Assembly: GCF_026262645.1 (NCBI RefSeq)
Contig: NZ_SHNO01000001.1
Coordinates: forward strand, 3,410,001 to 3,474,000
Source of the DNA: Candidatus Marimicrobium litorale
GTDB lineage: Bacteria > Pseudomonadota > Gammaproteobacteria > Pseudomonadales > Halieaceae
DNA length: 64,000 bases
Direction: 5' to 3'
Shown piece by piece: positions 8,996-18,045 of this stretch; positions within the stretch are counted from its first letter, which is position 1, and each line of letters begins with the position of its first letter. Both the position numbers and the translations under genes were made by a program. The notes beneath the pieces are model-generated. The model saw only the letters and a program-made list of their open reading frames with translations. It was not told the origin of the DNA and did not search any database.

Positions 8996-10147
8996 CTACA
9001 TCACCCTCAGCAGCACGCCATCGTCACTGCGGTATTCTTCGCGTACTTTCAGTCCGGCGTTTCCAGGCCGGCGCACAATACCCGACTCATTGTCGTATTC
9101 TACCTCTGAGGGCTGAGCCATTAAGATGTAATCGCCATCGATAAAAACGTCTCCGCTGGGCAGCTCGGGTCCTCCTCTGTGCCAAAAGGTATTAAGTGGG
9201 GACATGTAGTACGCCGTTAGCATACCGACGGTATCGGAAGAACTTGCTATGAATATTCGAGCGTTTAATCGTGAAATACGTTGCCGCGCATTTTGCGTCA
9301 GCGCAACAATAGGGGCATCGTCGGAGGCTTGTAGTTTCTCGTGGGCTGTTTTTCCTCCAAAGATGCTCCAAGTCTCGAAAGCCTGTTGCCATAGTCGACC
9401 ATGCCAAAATGAATCCGAAATTATCCATACACAGAGGACGATGAAACCAAGACTTTTCCAATGCAATAGGTGAGCACGGCGCCATAGTAGGTGAGCAACT
9501 GCTAATACAGCCAGTGTAATCGCGACCAACCCGACAGAATACGGCACCATGTGGGGAGTCTGGCCAAACGCGCGAGTGCCAGTAATCAAATTGATGTCAG
9601 AAGCCAGCCATCCACGGTGTCCTTTCCAGTTATGAAAGTACTCCGTGAGCGTATCGAGCCAGGAGGGACTCCACAGAGACACCTTGCTGATATTAAACCG
9701 CTGATGCGGCTCTCCTCGCAGAGCAATCCCTAGCGTGCCGACTGCGCCTTGCCATCCAGGGACATCGCTCAAGCTGTATGTAGTACTGCCAGCTACGGGA
9801 GGAGCAACCTCTATCTGTGATAACTCAGTTCCAGCATCTTGCGCGCGCCAGTAAATTATAACACGCTGCGGCATTTGCCCATCCAGCGTCAGGGTGATGT
9901 AAGGATTAGTTTGGAGTAACTCCCCGCTGGTGGGTAAGATAAACGCGACAACCCCGCTCGAATCGGCGAGTAAAGTCGATACATCGCTATCTGCAACAAC
10001 GGTACCTTGTTCAAGAGTAAATTTCCCAGTGGGCCACTCACTGTCTGCCTCAGCAAGAGTCACATGTATTGCAGAAATAAATACAGCAACAAGCAGTTGG
10101 TTCAAGTAAAGCCGGGCTGATCTGACTGATATCATTTTTGGCATTGA
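8996..10147 (-). CDS. Exported membrane-anchored protein coupled to GT-C gene
   Basis: I place the start at ATG 10147 (MPKMISVRSARL), which gives a signal peptide; the open frame extends to 10180. A periplasmic beta-rich region (about 35-170 of the mature form) is followed by two hydrophobic segments (around LVAITLAVLAVAHLLW and GFIVLCVWIISD) and a C-terminal soluble domain with IFIASSSDTVGMLTAYYMSPLN. No named family recognised. The stop codon touches the start of the next gene, so the two proteins are probably made in fixed ratio and work together, the first perhaps as periplasmic partner of the membrane enzyme. Confidence 0.7.
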   Translation of the reverse strand, partial: SMPKMISVRSARLYLNQLLVAVFISAIHVTLAEADSEWPTGKFTLEQGTVVADSDVSTLLADSSGVVAFILPTSGELLQTNPYITLTLDGQMPQRVIIYWRAQDAGTELSQIEVAPPVAGSTTYSLSDVPGWQGAVGTLGIALRGEPHQRFNISKVSLWSPSWLDTLTEYFHNWKGHRGWLASDINLITGTRAFGQTPHMVPYSVGLVAITLAVLAVAHLLWRRAHLLHWKSLGFIVLCVWIISDSFWHGRLWQQAFETWSIFGGKTAHEKLQASDDAPIVALTQNARQRISRLNARIFIASSSDTVGMLTAYYMSPLNTFWHRGGPELPSGDVFIDGDYILMAQPSEVEYDNESGIVRRPGNAGLKVREEYRSDDGVLLRVM

Positions 10148-10180
10148 CGTCGCTCCGCGATCGCAGCTTAGCGAAAACAC

Positions 10181-10645
10181 AAAAAATTCTCACGAAAACG
10201 AGGATACAGTTGGCTGGGGCTGCGAGTAAAGGCTGAATTGTCGCTAGCGGAGATAAAAGATCCGGATCGGATATAACTTATCATTTCACAGCGTATCTAA
10301 CCGCTCGTGGATATCCTACCGGCGACTCATTTTGACTTGCGGGAGTGAGAACGTTTGAAAAATATCGCTGTGGGTTGAAAATACTATAACGGTGCGAGGG
10401 TGATAGATCGCATGCTGACTAGAAGACCGTTCAAACACGGCGTTTGTCGTGCTGTTTACAGTTGCACAAGTTAGTACTGGGAAGAGGATTGACGCGGCCG
10501 AAATACGACCAGGCTAATTGTGAGCGTATATTTTAGCGAAAAATATGATCGGCATTCCTGATGAAGTAGCTTGGCGTATCCACTTTCTTTTGCGAAGAAA
10601 ATTCGCATGTTAATCTTGCTGTGGTGTAGCTTACGTGGTTTTCCG
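10181..10645. other. Intergenic region
   Basis: 465 bp between the start of the exported-protein gene and the end of the VIT transporter gene. It should carry the promoter of the 8996-10147 gene. I see no gene, strong hairpin or repeat. Confidence 0.5.
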
Positions 10646-11335
10646 TTACGCTATCACATTAAAGAGCGTGCCCACGCCTGCAGTAAGCGCCATTGCAAGG
10701 GTACCCCAAAAGGTAACCCGAGCTGCGCCGGTCAGAATCGCGGCGCCGCCCGCTCGGGCAGCGACTCCACCCAGTGCCGCCAGGAAAAGAAGTGATGCAA
10801 TCGCGACAGAAACGATAGTGTATGGCCCTGATATATACCAAGCTACGATTAACGGCATAGCGGCGCCGACGATAAAGGTGGCCGCCGATGAAAACGCCGC
10901 CTGTAAGGGCTGTGCTCGGACAGATTTAGATATGCCAATTTCATCTCTAGCATGAGCTGCCAGTGCATCATGCGCCATCAGCCCCTCAGCGACCTGTCGT
11001 GCGAGTGCAGGTTCAAGTCCGCGGCTTTCGTAGATGATAGCCAGTTCTTCTGTCTCCACCTCTGTATTCTGTTCCAGTGCACGTTGTTCCATAGCCAGGT
11101 CGGCCTTCTCCGTATCCGACTGTGAGCTCACAGAGACATATTCGCCGGCAGCCATAGACATGGTTCCGGCCACCAGACCGGCAACGCCAGATAGCAAGAT
11201 ACTGTCGTGAGAGGCACCGGCTGATGCGACGCCGATAATCAGACTTGCAGTCGAAACGATACCGTCGTTGGCGCCCAGTACCGCAGCCCGTAACCACCCG
11301 ACACGATGCGACCTATGCTCTTCAGGATGACTCAT
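10646..11335 (-). CDS. VIT1/CCC1-family iron or manganese transporter
   Basis: 229 residues. The N-terminal motif GANDGIVSTASLIIGVA and the second helix LVAGTMSMAAGEYVSVSSQSD are the hallmarks of the VIT1/CCC1 family. A charged cytoplasmic region rich in Glu (about 70-125, with EQ/EE runs forming the metal-binding domain) is followed by three hydrophobic helices. It should move Fe2+ or Mn2+ across the inner membrane, out of the cytosol in most characterised members. The ATG overlaps by four bases (ATGA) the stop of a short upstream open frame on the same strand, which also supplies an AGAGAG ribosome site. Confidence 0.92.
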   Translation of the reverse strand: MSHPEEHRSHRVGWLRAAVLGANDGIVSTASLIIGVASAGASHDSILLSGVAGLVAGTMSMAAGEYVSVSSQSDTEKADLAMEQRALEQNTEVETEELAIIYESRGLEPALARQVAEGLMAHDALAAHARDEIGISKSVRAQPLQAAFSSAATFIVGAAMPLIVAWYISGPYTIVSVAIASLLFLAALGGVAARAGGAAILTGAARVTFWGTLAMALTAGVGTLFNVIA

Positions 11336-11475
11336 ATAAGCTCTCTGCTGGCACCTCTGCGCTCTGGTATGTCAGCACGCTCATCCAAAAACTGTTCTTG
11401 TGGCACAAAGTTAAAAGCCCGCGAAAAAACCAGTGCATTCAAATTGGATACGCCGTCGAAATCTTCGTCGATCAT
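11332..11475 (-). CDS. Possible mini-gene coupled to the VIT transporter
   Basis: A 47-codon open frame from ATG 11475 whose TGA overlaps the ATG of the transporter (ATGA). It reads MIDEDFDGV at the start and ERRGASRELI at the end, hydrophilic with ordinary composition. The same frame is open further upstream, into the end of the SDR gene, with no better start. No clear Shine-Dalgarno precedes the ATG; instead a perfect 14-bp palindrome (11475-11488) begins at the start codon. Not recognised; the overlap is the main support. Confidence 0.35.
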   Translation of the reverse strand: MIDEDFDGVSNLNALVFSRAFNFVPQEQFLDERADIPERRGASRELI

Positions 11476-11488
11476 TGGTCGCGACCAA
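11475..11488. promoter_or_regulatory. 14-bp perfect palindrome before VIT mini-gene
   Basis: TTGGTCGCGACCAA is self-complementary and lies between the SDR gene and the mini-gene/transporter pair. It could be a repressor site controlling the metal transporter, or chance. It does not resemble the Fur or MntR consensus I know. Confidence 0.3.
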
Positions 11489-11569
11489 ACCCCGTTTGTG
11501 CTCTCCGCGTATCGCTTCTTAATGAGTGTGCGTTTCAAAGCCTTTGGAACCACTGCATATGAAAAGTTT

Positions 11570-12427
11570 TTAAGGCGTTTCCGACAGGCATTGACTACTC
11601 GAAACGCCTGCGAAGGCTGTATCGATCGCAGAAAACCGTTTTTGCACAGCCTCTCGAAATCCCTCGCTATGCGTGAAAATATAAAGCTCTTTGGCGGCGA
11701 TGGCCTCCACCACTCGGTTGCCGACAAGCTCTACCGGCATGCCGCTTTCCACATACCGTTTTATCTGTAGTTCCTGCGATTCTGTGGCACTTTTTGGCAT
11801 ATTTTCTGAGGTATACCGCTTTGGCCTGTTGCGCTGCGACTCGTGAATGCGGGTTTTTACGAAGCCTGGACATAACACGCTGACATGAATGTCTGCCCCA
11901 GCAAACTCTTCTGCCCAACTTTCCGACAACCCGACGACTGCGAATTTCGTAGCGGTATAGGCACCACCCATTGGAAGCCCTAAATGTCCCGCCATTGAAG
12001 CAACGTTTATTATCCAGCCGCCCTCGCCATGTGCTTTGATCAGCGGCACTATTGCCATACCTCCGTAAACAACACCCATAAGGTTCACGTCGACGGCCCA
12101 GCGCCAGCCGTCAATACCCTGCTGCTCAAAGGGGCCACTTTCACCCCCAACACCAGCGTTATTGACGAGCATATGTACAGAACCAAATCGATCAATAGCT
12201 TGTTGGGCAACTGCTTGCCATTGATCCGGCTGAGCGACATCCAGCTTTGCTGTGAGCACTGAGGCGCCCAGCGCTTGCAGTTCGGTTGATGCCTCGACCA
12301 GGCTTTCCTCGTTAATGTCTGCTAAAACCAGTTGCATGCCTTGTCGAGCAAGAGCTTTTGCAATGGATAGACCAATGCCTTCCGCACCACCGCTAATAAC
12401 GGCAGTTTTACCTTTGAATACGTTCAT
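11570..12427 (-). CDS. Short-chain dehydrogenase/reductase
   Basis: Classical SDR of 285 residues from ATG 12427, chosen because GGGAG lies 6 bases upstream; the frame is open to 12454. Nucleotide motif SGGAEGIG (12-19), NNAG (89-92), catalytic S144, Y157 and K161 (YTATK). NAD(P)-dependent oxidation of an alcohol or reduction of a ketone; the substrate is not predictable. It is divergent from the saccharopine-dehydrogenase-like reductase at 12724, with a shared control region carrying a long inverted repeat. A link to lipid or hydrocarbon metabolism is likely from its neighbours but is inference. Confidence 0.9.
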   Translation of the reverse strand: MNVFKGKTAVISGGAEGIGLSIAKALARQGMQLVLADINEESLVEASTELQALGASVLTAKLDVAQPDQWQAVAQQAIDRFGSVHMLVNNAGVGGESGPFEQQGIDGWRWAVDVNLMGVVYGGMAIVPLIKAHGEGGWIINVASMAGHLGLPMGGAYTATKFAVVGLSESWAEEFAGADIHVSVLCPGFVKTRIHESQRNRPKRYTSENMPKSATESQELQIKRYVESGMPVELVGNRVVEAIAAKELYIFTHSEGFREAVQKRFSAIDTAFAGVSSSQCLSETP

Positions 12428-12483
12428 TGTTTTCTCCCAGATAACAACCGCCACTATAGCGCCACTCGAATAGAACAGCTATG

Positions 12484-12512
12484 GATCAAAAAGTTTGCTA
12501 ATGTTTTTGATC
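12484..12512. promoter_or_regulatory. Inverted repeat between divergent SDR and reductase genes
   Basis: Arms GATCAAAAA and TTTTTGATC, perfect over 9 bp with an 11-bp spacer, 57 bp upstream of the SDR start. The position and size suit a dimeric repressor such as a TetR-type protein; no such regulator lies next to it. The rest of the 296-bp gap is featureless. Confidence 0.4.
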
Positions 12513-12723
12513 AACGCAGCGGCAAAAGTGTATGGTGCGTAAACGCAGCGCGATACCGAAAAATCGGGTGCGAGCTAACGCGTTTCAGTTAGGATGATAA
12601 TGACAGTGCGTGGTCTGTTCAAAAAGAAGGCAAAACAGGCGTTGCCGCGTTCTACTCGCTTCCAAAGCTGTGGCTCTGAAACGTCCGACAAGCGATAAGA
12701 AAATCCACCAAATCGAGAATATT

Positions 12724-13881
12724 ATGACGAAAGAACGCGAATTAGACATCATTGTATACGGGGCAACCGGCTTCACCGGCCAGCTCGTGTGTGAACATCT
12801 TAATGAAACCTACGGTGTAAATGGCGATTATAAATGGGCAATGGCGGGACGCAGCCATGAAAAACTGGAGAAAGTGCGGGATGAGCTGGGTTTTGATAAA
12901 AGCGTGCCGCTCATTGTTGCTGATAGCGGCGATACCGGTGCTCTGGAATCCATGGTGGCATCCACCAGGGTTTTGTTGACAACCGTCGGGCCCTATACGT
13001 TGTATGGTACGGAGGTCGTAAGAGCGTGTGCTGATTCCGGCACGGACTATGTGGATTTGTGCGGTGAGCCCCTCTGGATGAAAGCGATGATCGACGCCTG
13101 CGATGCGACCGCGAGGAAAAATGGCGCGCGCATCGTATTTTCCTGTGGTTTTGATTCCGTTCCCTTTGAAATGGGAGTTTTCTTTGTACAAAACGCGGCA
13201 CTGGAAAAATTCGGACACACCCTGCCGCGGGTGAAAGGCCGAGTGCGGTCACTGCAGGGCTCCGCATCGGGGGGCACAGTGGCGAGTTTCGGCGCAACAA
13301 TGGCAGCGGTGCAGGAGAACCCGGAGCAGATCGAAAATCTTACCAATCCGCACCTACTGGCAAGCGGTAGCGGTGCGGGGCAGCCCGCTGGCGATGCGAA
13401 TATCTACGAAGACGACCTGGGCAACTGGTCCGGCCCGTTCTTCATGGCCACTATCAACACCAAGAATGTGCATCGATCCAATATGCTTCTGGAGCACGCC
13501 TATGGTGATGATTTTGTCTATGATGAAATGCAATTACTCGGGCCCAAGGAGCCGGTCGCAGGACAGGCTGGCGGTGAAGATTTGGCGTTTGATATGTCTT
13601 TGCAGCCGGGAGATGGCCCGAGCAAGGAAGAGCGAGAGGCTGGATATTACAACGTCGCATTTTTTGCTCAGGGAAATTCGGGTGAATCCATTACAGCTAC
13701 AGTGACGGGTGACAAGGATCCGGGCTACGGGTCAACGTCAAAAATCATTGCGGAAGCGGCCATCAGCCTGCTGCAGAACACGTCGACGAAAGGCGGGATT
13801 TTGACGCCGGCACCCGCCATGGGTATGGCGCTTGTTGAGCGGCTAACCGCTAATGCGGGGATGGTCTTCTCCATAGATTAG
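12724..13881 (+). CDS. Saccharopine dehydrogenase-like trans-acting enoyl reductase
   Basis: 385 residues from ATG 12724; the open frame reaches back to 12610 but the earlier part is unlike the family. The N-terminal Rossmann motif VYGATGFTGQL (11-21) and GPYTLYG, CGEPLWM and SCGFDSVP segments match the saccharopine dehydrogenase NADP-binding family to which the mycobacterial trans-acting enoyl reductases belong. It probably reduces an enoyl intermediate of a lipid or polyketide-like compound with NADPH; the true substrate in gammaproteobacteria is unknown. Divergent from the SDR gene. The ribosome site before 12724 is weak (GAG). Confidence 0.88.
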   Translation: MTKERELDIIVYGATGFTGQLVCEHLNETYGVNGDYKWAMAGRSHEKLEKVRDELGFDKSVPLIVADSGDTGALESMVASTRVLLTTVGPYTLYGTEVVRACADSGTDYVDLCGEPLWMKAMIDACDATARKNGARIVFSCGFDSVPFEMGVFFVQNAALEKFGHTLPRVKGRVRSLQGSASGGTVASFGATMAAVQENPEQIENLTNPHLLASGSGAGQPAGDANIYEDDLGNWSGPFFMATINTKNVHRSNMLLEHAYGDDFVYDEMQLLGPKEPVAGQAGGEDLAFDMSLQPGDGPSKEEREAGYYNVAFFAQGNSGESITATVTGDKDPGYGSTSKIIAEAAISLLQNTSTKGGILTPAPAMGMALVERLTANAGMVFSID

Positions 13882-14253
13882 GTTCCGTAGGAAAAAGCAG
13901 GGGCGAGCGGACTGGCCACAACGCGTTTTTTTGCTCCTCGCAGTAAAAAAGTAACGAAAGGGTCTGCGTCCGTGTTACGGCCCGATTAATAGCGGGCCCG
14001 ACCGTAGGCTCGCTACTCACTGCTATTCGCTAGGCCGCGCGCACGCGGACGTTATCATTTGCGCGCAAACATGGTTGAGTACTGCCAGCACCGCCCAGAT
14101 GCGTGATAGAGCGATCGGCTAGATAGAAGCTGCAGATAGATAGCGACACAGAGATAAAACGACGCAGTAATCCGAGTGGGTTAAGCGGGCGTAACTACCC
14201 TAACTACACGAATTGTGTGGCACGACGAGTCAGATAACCCAAAGGACATTAAA
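13882..14253. other. Intergenic region
   Basis: 372 bp, GC-rich in the first part. I see no gene or long repeat. The promoter of the fasciclin gene should be here. Confidence 0.5.
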
Positions 14254-14775
14254 ATGAGAATTGCTACGAAGTTATTTACGTCAATCGCCCTCTTTAGCTT
14301 GCTGTCGGGTATAGGAATAGTGAACGCGGCGCACCACGAGGAAGCAGCCGCACCGGCCCCGCCGAATATCGTGGAGCTAGCAGCAGGCAATGCAGACTTT
14401 TCGACTCTGGTAGCGGCCGTCCAGGCGGCTGGCTTGGTTGAGACACTCTCGAGCGAAGGGCCCTTCACTGTCTTTGCTCCCACCAATGCAGCTTTCGCCG
14501 AGCTCCCGGATGGCACTGTTGAGGCACTTTTGCTGCCTGAGAATAAAGATCAGCTAATTGCGATTCTTACTTACCATGTGGTCCCCGGCAACGTATCTGC
14601 TGCGGAGGTGGTAACGCTCACGGAAGTGACGACTGTGCAAGGCGATATTGCAGCTATCAGCGTGACTGACGAAGGTGCGACCATTGACGGCGCCACCATC
14701 GTAGCGACCGATCTCGAGGCTTCCAACGGTGTTGTTCACGTTATTGATACGGTGATGATGCCTCCCTCCGAGTAG
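14254..14775 (+). CDS. Secreted fasciclin (FAS1) domain protein
   Basis: 173 residues from ATG 14254, chosen for AAAGGA 8 bases upstream and because it opens a clean signal peptide (1-25, cut after VNA). One FAS1 domain fills the mature part: the H1 box FTVFAPTNAAF (71-81), the YH pair (107-108) in LTYHVVPG and the H2 box NGVVHVIDTVMMP (158-170). The length is the normal single-domain size. FAS1 proteins are adhesive or matrix-associated; in bacteria single-domain forms are periplasmic or extracellular with no known enzymatic activity. A perfect hairpin follows the stop codon. Confidence 0.93.
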   Translation: MRIATKLFTSIALFSLLSGIGIVNAAHHEEAAAPAPPNIVELAAGNADFSTLVAAVQAAGLVETLSSEGPFTVFAPTNAAFAELPDGTVEALLLPENKDQLIAILTYHVVPGNVSAAEVVTLTEVTTVQGDIAAISVTDEGATIDGATIVATDLEASNGVVHVIDTVMMPPSE

Positions 14776-14796
14776 GTGGCAGCTCACATTTTACCC

Positions 14797-14821
14797 GCGG
14801 CTGCACCTAAAGTGCAGCCGC
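14797..14821 (+). terminator. Hairpin after fasciclin gene
   Basis: GCGGCTGCAC-ctaaa-GTGCAGCCGC is a perfect 10-bp stem with a 5-base loop, 22 bp after the fasciclin stop codon. There is no T-run, so it may slow transcription or protect the mRNA end rather than act as a classical intrinsic terminator. Confidence 0.6.
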
Positions 14822-14977
14822 ACGTCCCTGCGAGCAAGCCGTTCGCAGAACCAATTCCCCTGTGCTGTGCAAGTGTTTATTGCTACTGATTAGTGAATCC
14901 GGAGCGATCACCAGGATTGCGTATTAGTAGCGCTTAAGGAGTGCGGGCAACAACGATGGTTCAAGCGCCCACTGGCA

Positions 14978-15001
14978 CGCTAATTGCGTTATAGTTTAGC
15001 G
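14978..15001. promoter_or_regulatory. Small inverted repeat before HdeD-like gene
   Basis: CGCTAA and TTAGCG arms with a 12-bp spacer, ending 25 bp before the start codon of the HdeD-like gene. Weak, but in the promoter position. Confidence 0.25.
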
Positions 15002-15026
15002 ACATTCACTCTGCGGGATTGCGAAT

Positions 15027-15590
15027 ATGAGCTCTGTAACGATTAACGACGAAGTGTTTGGTGCGCTCCATAAAAACTGGGGGTGGATGCTGTCGCTGGG
15101 CATCTTTATGGTGATTCTTGGCACGATTGGCCTAGGCATGACCGCGCTTTTTAGCGAAGTAGTTGTAATGTACTTCGGTTTTTTGCTGCTGTTTGGCAGT
15201 GGTGTACAGCTGTTACAGGCCTTCCGTGCCCAAGCGTGGAAGGGGCGTCTTTGGCATGTTCTCATTGCTCTGGTGTATCTTGCCGGTGGTATTGTGGCAG
15301 TGACTGAGCCGGCAGTGGCGGGCATAACACTCGCTCTATTGATGGCTTGGGTCTTTATTGCGATTGGTGCATTACGCCTGGTCATGGCTTGGCAAATGCG
15401 GGGCGCTGCCGGGTGGCTCTGGACTCTCTTGGGTGGCGTATTAAGTGTGGCGCTGGGTGTCATGATTATCAACGAATGGCCGCAGTCTGGTCTTTGGGTG
15501 ATAGGTCTGTTTGTTGCCATCGAAATGTTATTCGCCGGCTGGTCGCAGATTATGATTGCGATTGCAGCGAAAAACTATATACCGAAATAG
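15027..15590 (+). CDS. HdeD/DUF308 family membrane protein
   Basis: 187 residues with six hydrophobic helices in three helical pairs (repeated LGIFMVILGTIGL, LVYLAGGIVAV, GGVLSVALGVMI), the pattern of the HdeD family (DUF308). HdeD of enterobacteria protects against acid at high cell density; the molecular activity is unknown. Single gene with its own gap on either side. A glutamate decarboxylase, another acid-stress gene, lies in the same window but 14 kb away, so I draw no operon link. Confidence 0.9.
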   Translation: MSSVTINDEVFGALHKNWGWMLSLGIFMVILGTIGLGMTALFSEVVVMYFGFLLLFGSGVQLLQAFRAQAWKGRLWHVLIALVYLAGGIVAVTEPAVAGITLALLMAWVFIAIGALRLVMAWQMRGAAGWLWTLLGGVLSVALGVMIINEWPQSGLWVIGLFVAIEMLFAGWSQIMIAIAAKNYIPK

Positions 15591-16209
15591 ACCGCCGCAA
15601 CAGCAAGCGATGCTTAGCTATCAGGCAGCGCGATCGACTATCGTCGCGATCAGGGTAAAATGTGGTCCACACTCGAAAACGACAAATGCTTTGCGTTTGC
15701 AGTTTGAGCACATGACCCGATGCTGAATACTGAAATCCTGCCGAGGCTCCGAAGTGGCAAATAGGGGAGACGTCGCAGGCTGAGTCTCGCGAGCTGCCTT
15801 CGGATGGCGACTCACGATGGCACAAAGTGAAGCGATTCGAGTGCGTGCTTTTACTGCCACCCCTGAAAACTGAGGAAACGCTGAGTATTCTGTAGCATCG
15901 TGCTCGGATATTTGTCGGCACGCAATACCTACGTCTCTGCCCGGATGGCGCCCTCGGCGGATTCGGTGATGATTTCAAGAACACAGGCTCGCGCGCGCTG
16001 GATTTGACTATTTCGACGACATGGAATCAGGTGGCAGTACCTTGTCAAGCAAAGCCGATGGTCAATACCTTGATCATCACCTTATGAAGTATAGTAGTCT
16101 TATGTCGCTCATTGTGTCGTCGTTCGGCACTCGACTGCGTACACCATGTTCAGTACTTAAATCTGCAAAGGGAACGAATACTATTGTGCAGAAAGGAAAA
16201 TGATGAGTT
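15591..16209. other. Intergenic region
   Basis: 619 bp. A short minus-strand reading (about 15621-15710) contains a CSNC pair and then ECG, which could be the tail of a lost zinc-ribbon protein, but no start or conserved body is present. A 60-codon plus frame (16021-16203) has no ribosome site. I annotate neither. Confidence 0.4.
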
Positions 16210-17370
16210 ATGGACACACTAATAAATTTTCTTAAAAGCTACGAAATATCATTGTCGCAAGTGGGCACCGTGGCAGCAATTCTATTATTAACCGCCGCAG
16301 TCGACTTTGTAATTCGTTTATCTTTCCAACGCTGGGAAAAAGCAGCGCACCCTGAATCCAGCGTTAAGACGTTGTTCTATTTGTCTCTTAATAAGCCAAT
16401 GCAACTGGTTACGCTCATTGTTGGGTTCTATTTCAGCGCGTTGCAGATTCTAACTTGGTTTAAGCTGACAGATATTTTTAACCAGTTTGTAATTCCTGGC
16501 GTTGAGCTTGGCCTGGCGTTTGCTTTTTTTATTTTGATGGACGCTTTTTTATTACGCATGAAAAAGTATTTTATAAGAAAGAAAACTCGGACCGATGGTG
16601 GATATAATAATTTTGCAAAAATCGAGCAAATGCATAAGCTCGGTCAAACGTTCACGATTGTTATTTTAGCCTTTATCGTTGCTAGAATTTTCGGATTACA
16701 GGTTGGACAGGGTATCGCTTACTTTGGCGGTGGGATGGCAATCATTGCCCTGGTCTTCAAGGACACTATTTCCAGTATTTTTGGTGGTGTCATCATTTAT
16801 CTGGATGCACCCTATGCGGTAGGAGACTGGATTTATACGGTCGATGGTAAAATGGAGGGAACCGTCGAGAAAATCAGTTGGCGACTGACTCACATCAGGA
16901 CATTTGATAAAAGACTGATTTTCGTACCGAACAACCTTTTAATCACGCAGGCGGTTGTAAACGCCTCAAGGATGTCAAATCGAAGAATACTGCAATACAT
17001 TGGCTTGCGGTATGACGATTTTGATAAGTTTGAAGCCATTCAAAAAGACATTTATAGCTACCTCGCAGAACATCCCGAAATAGATTCCAAGTGCCTGACG
17101 CTGGTTAATGTAGTTAACGGGAACACCAGCATGGGATCGGTGACGGAAGGATTCTTTGGAAGCTCATCGCTAAACTTTCAGGTGTATACATTTACAAGAG
17201 TAACCAACTGGCTAAAGTTCCAAGCTATTCAAGACAAAATCATGATGGACATAGGGCAGATTATTTATCGGCATGGTGCTGAGATTGCCTTCTCTACTAT
17301 GACTTTAGATATTCCAAAGGAGATTGAAGCGCCTCAACTGCAAGACACGCAGAAGAGTACCGACACGTGA
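16210..17370 (+). CDS. MscS-family mechanosensitive channel
   Basis: 386 residues. N-terminal helices at about 17-35, 57-85 and 92-113 are followed by the pore helix region with GGGMAIIALVFKDTISSIFGGVIIYLD, the MscS signature (Gly/Ala-packed TM3, then the beta domain VGDWIYTVDGKMEGTVEKISWRLT split by the family). The C-terminal alpha/beta vestibule continues to about 370. It should open under membrane tension to release solutes during osmotic downshock; the extra N-terminal helix makes it a YbdG/YnaI-like mid-size member. AAAGGAAA lies 11 bases upstream of the start. Genes on both sides are unrelated. Confidence 0.92.
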   Translation: MDTLINFLKSYEISLSQVGTVAAILLLTAAVDFVIRLSFQRWEKAAHPESSVKTLFYLSLNKPMQLVTLIVGFYFSALQILTWFKLTDIFNQFVIPGVELGLAFAFFILMDAFLLRMKKYFIRKKTRTDGGYNNFAKIEQMHKLGQTFTIVILAFIVARIFGLQVGQGIAYFGGGMAIIALVFKDTISSIFGGVIIYLDAPYAVGDWIYTVDGKMEGTVEKISWRLTHIRTFDKRLIFVPNNLLITQAVVNASRMSNRRILQYIGLRYDDFDKFEAIQKDIYSYLAEHPEIDSKCLTLVNVVNGNTSMGSVTEGFFGSSSLNFQVYTFTRVTNWLKFQAIQDKIMMDIGQIIYRHGAEIAFSTMTLDIPKEIEAPQLQDTQKSTDT

Positions 17371-17484
17371 ATGAGCGGACCCCGATAGATGTGGTGCACG
17401 TATCTATGAATAAGCGTGGAGTGATAGCAGCTGATATCCCGGGTTATAGTTTTGATTGCCACTAAACGTTTTAGGTAAGGCTAT

Positions 17485-18045
17485 ATGAAATATTTGGTTG
17501 TTTTTTTTATCGTTTTTCTGGTCTCTTGTTCTGGAACGCCTGCAGGTATTCCCGCGATAGACGATTTTAATCTTGATCGTTATTTGGGTGATTGGTACGA
17601 AATCGCACGACTCGACCATTCTTTTGAAAAAGGCCTGACTAACGTAAAAGCGAATTACTCTCTAAATGCTGATGGTAGTGTGAAGGTAATTAATACGGGA
17701 TTTTCTGTCGAGGGGGATACGTGGAAAGAGGCGGTCGGAAAGGCCTATTTTGTCGGTGAAAAGAGTAAAGGCCATTTGAAAGTGTCGTTTTTTGGTCCTT
17801 TCTATGGCGCGTATGTCATTTTCAAGTTAGACAAAAACTACCAGTATGCATTCATAACCGGCTATAACCGTCACTATTTATGGTTACTGTCGAGAACACC
17901 ATCCGTAACCGAAGCTGTAAAGGCGGAGTTTATTAACACGGTTGCGGAGCTTGGTTTTGACACTGACGAGATTATCTTTGTACAGCAGGATCTGTCAGAC
18001 GGGGCAGGGCAGCGGATGTCGAGCGCTGCGCCTTTTCGCCGTTGA
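17485..18045 (+). CDS. blc: Bacterial lipocalin (Blc-like outer-membrane lipoprotein)
   Basis: 186 residues. The signal peptide ends in LVSC (C15, lipidated). The lipocalin first motif GDWYEIAR (35-42) and the third-motif region YNRHYLWLLSRTP are clear, and the size matches Blc. Such proteins bind fatty acids or lysophospholipids at the outer membrane and are made under envelope stress. The C-terminal tail (GQRMSSAAPFRR) is longer and more basic than in E. coli. It lies 114 bp after the MscS gene in the same direction; both fit membrane or osmotic stress, but joint transcription is not shown. Confidence 0.93.
   Translation: MKYLVVFFIVFLVSCSGTPAGIPAIDDFNLDRYLGDWYEIARLDHSFEKGLTNVKANYSLNADGSVKVINTGFSVEGDTWKEAVGKAYFVGEKSKGHLKVSFFGPFYGAYVIFKLDKNYQYAFITGYNRHYLWLLSRTPSVTEAVKAEFINTVAELGFDTDEIIFVQQDLSDGAGQRMSSAAPFRR

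Noticed and set aside
11332-11727. 131-codon minus frame overlapping the SDR gene
   Set aside because: The upstream two-thirds runs inside the SDR coding region in another frame; only the last part may be real and is given as a mini-gene.
16021-16203. 60-codon plus frame before MscS
   Set aside because: No ribosome site or motif; ends just before the MscS start by chance.
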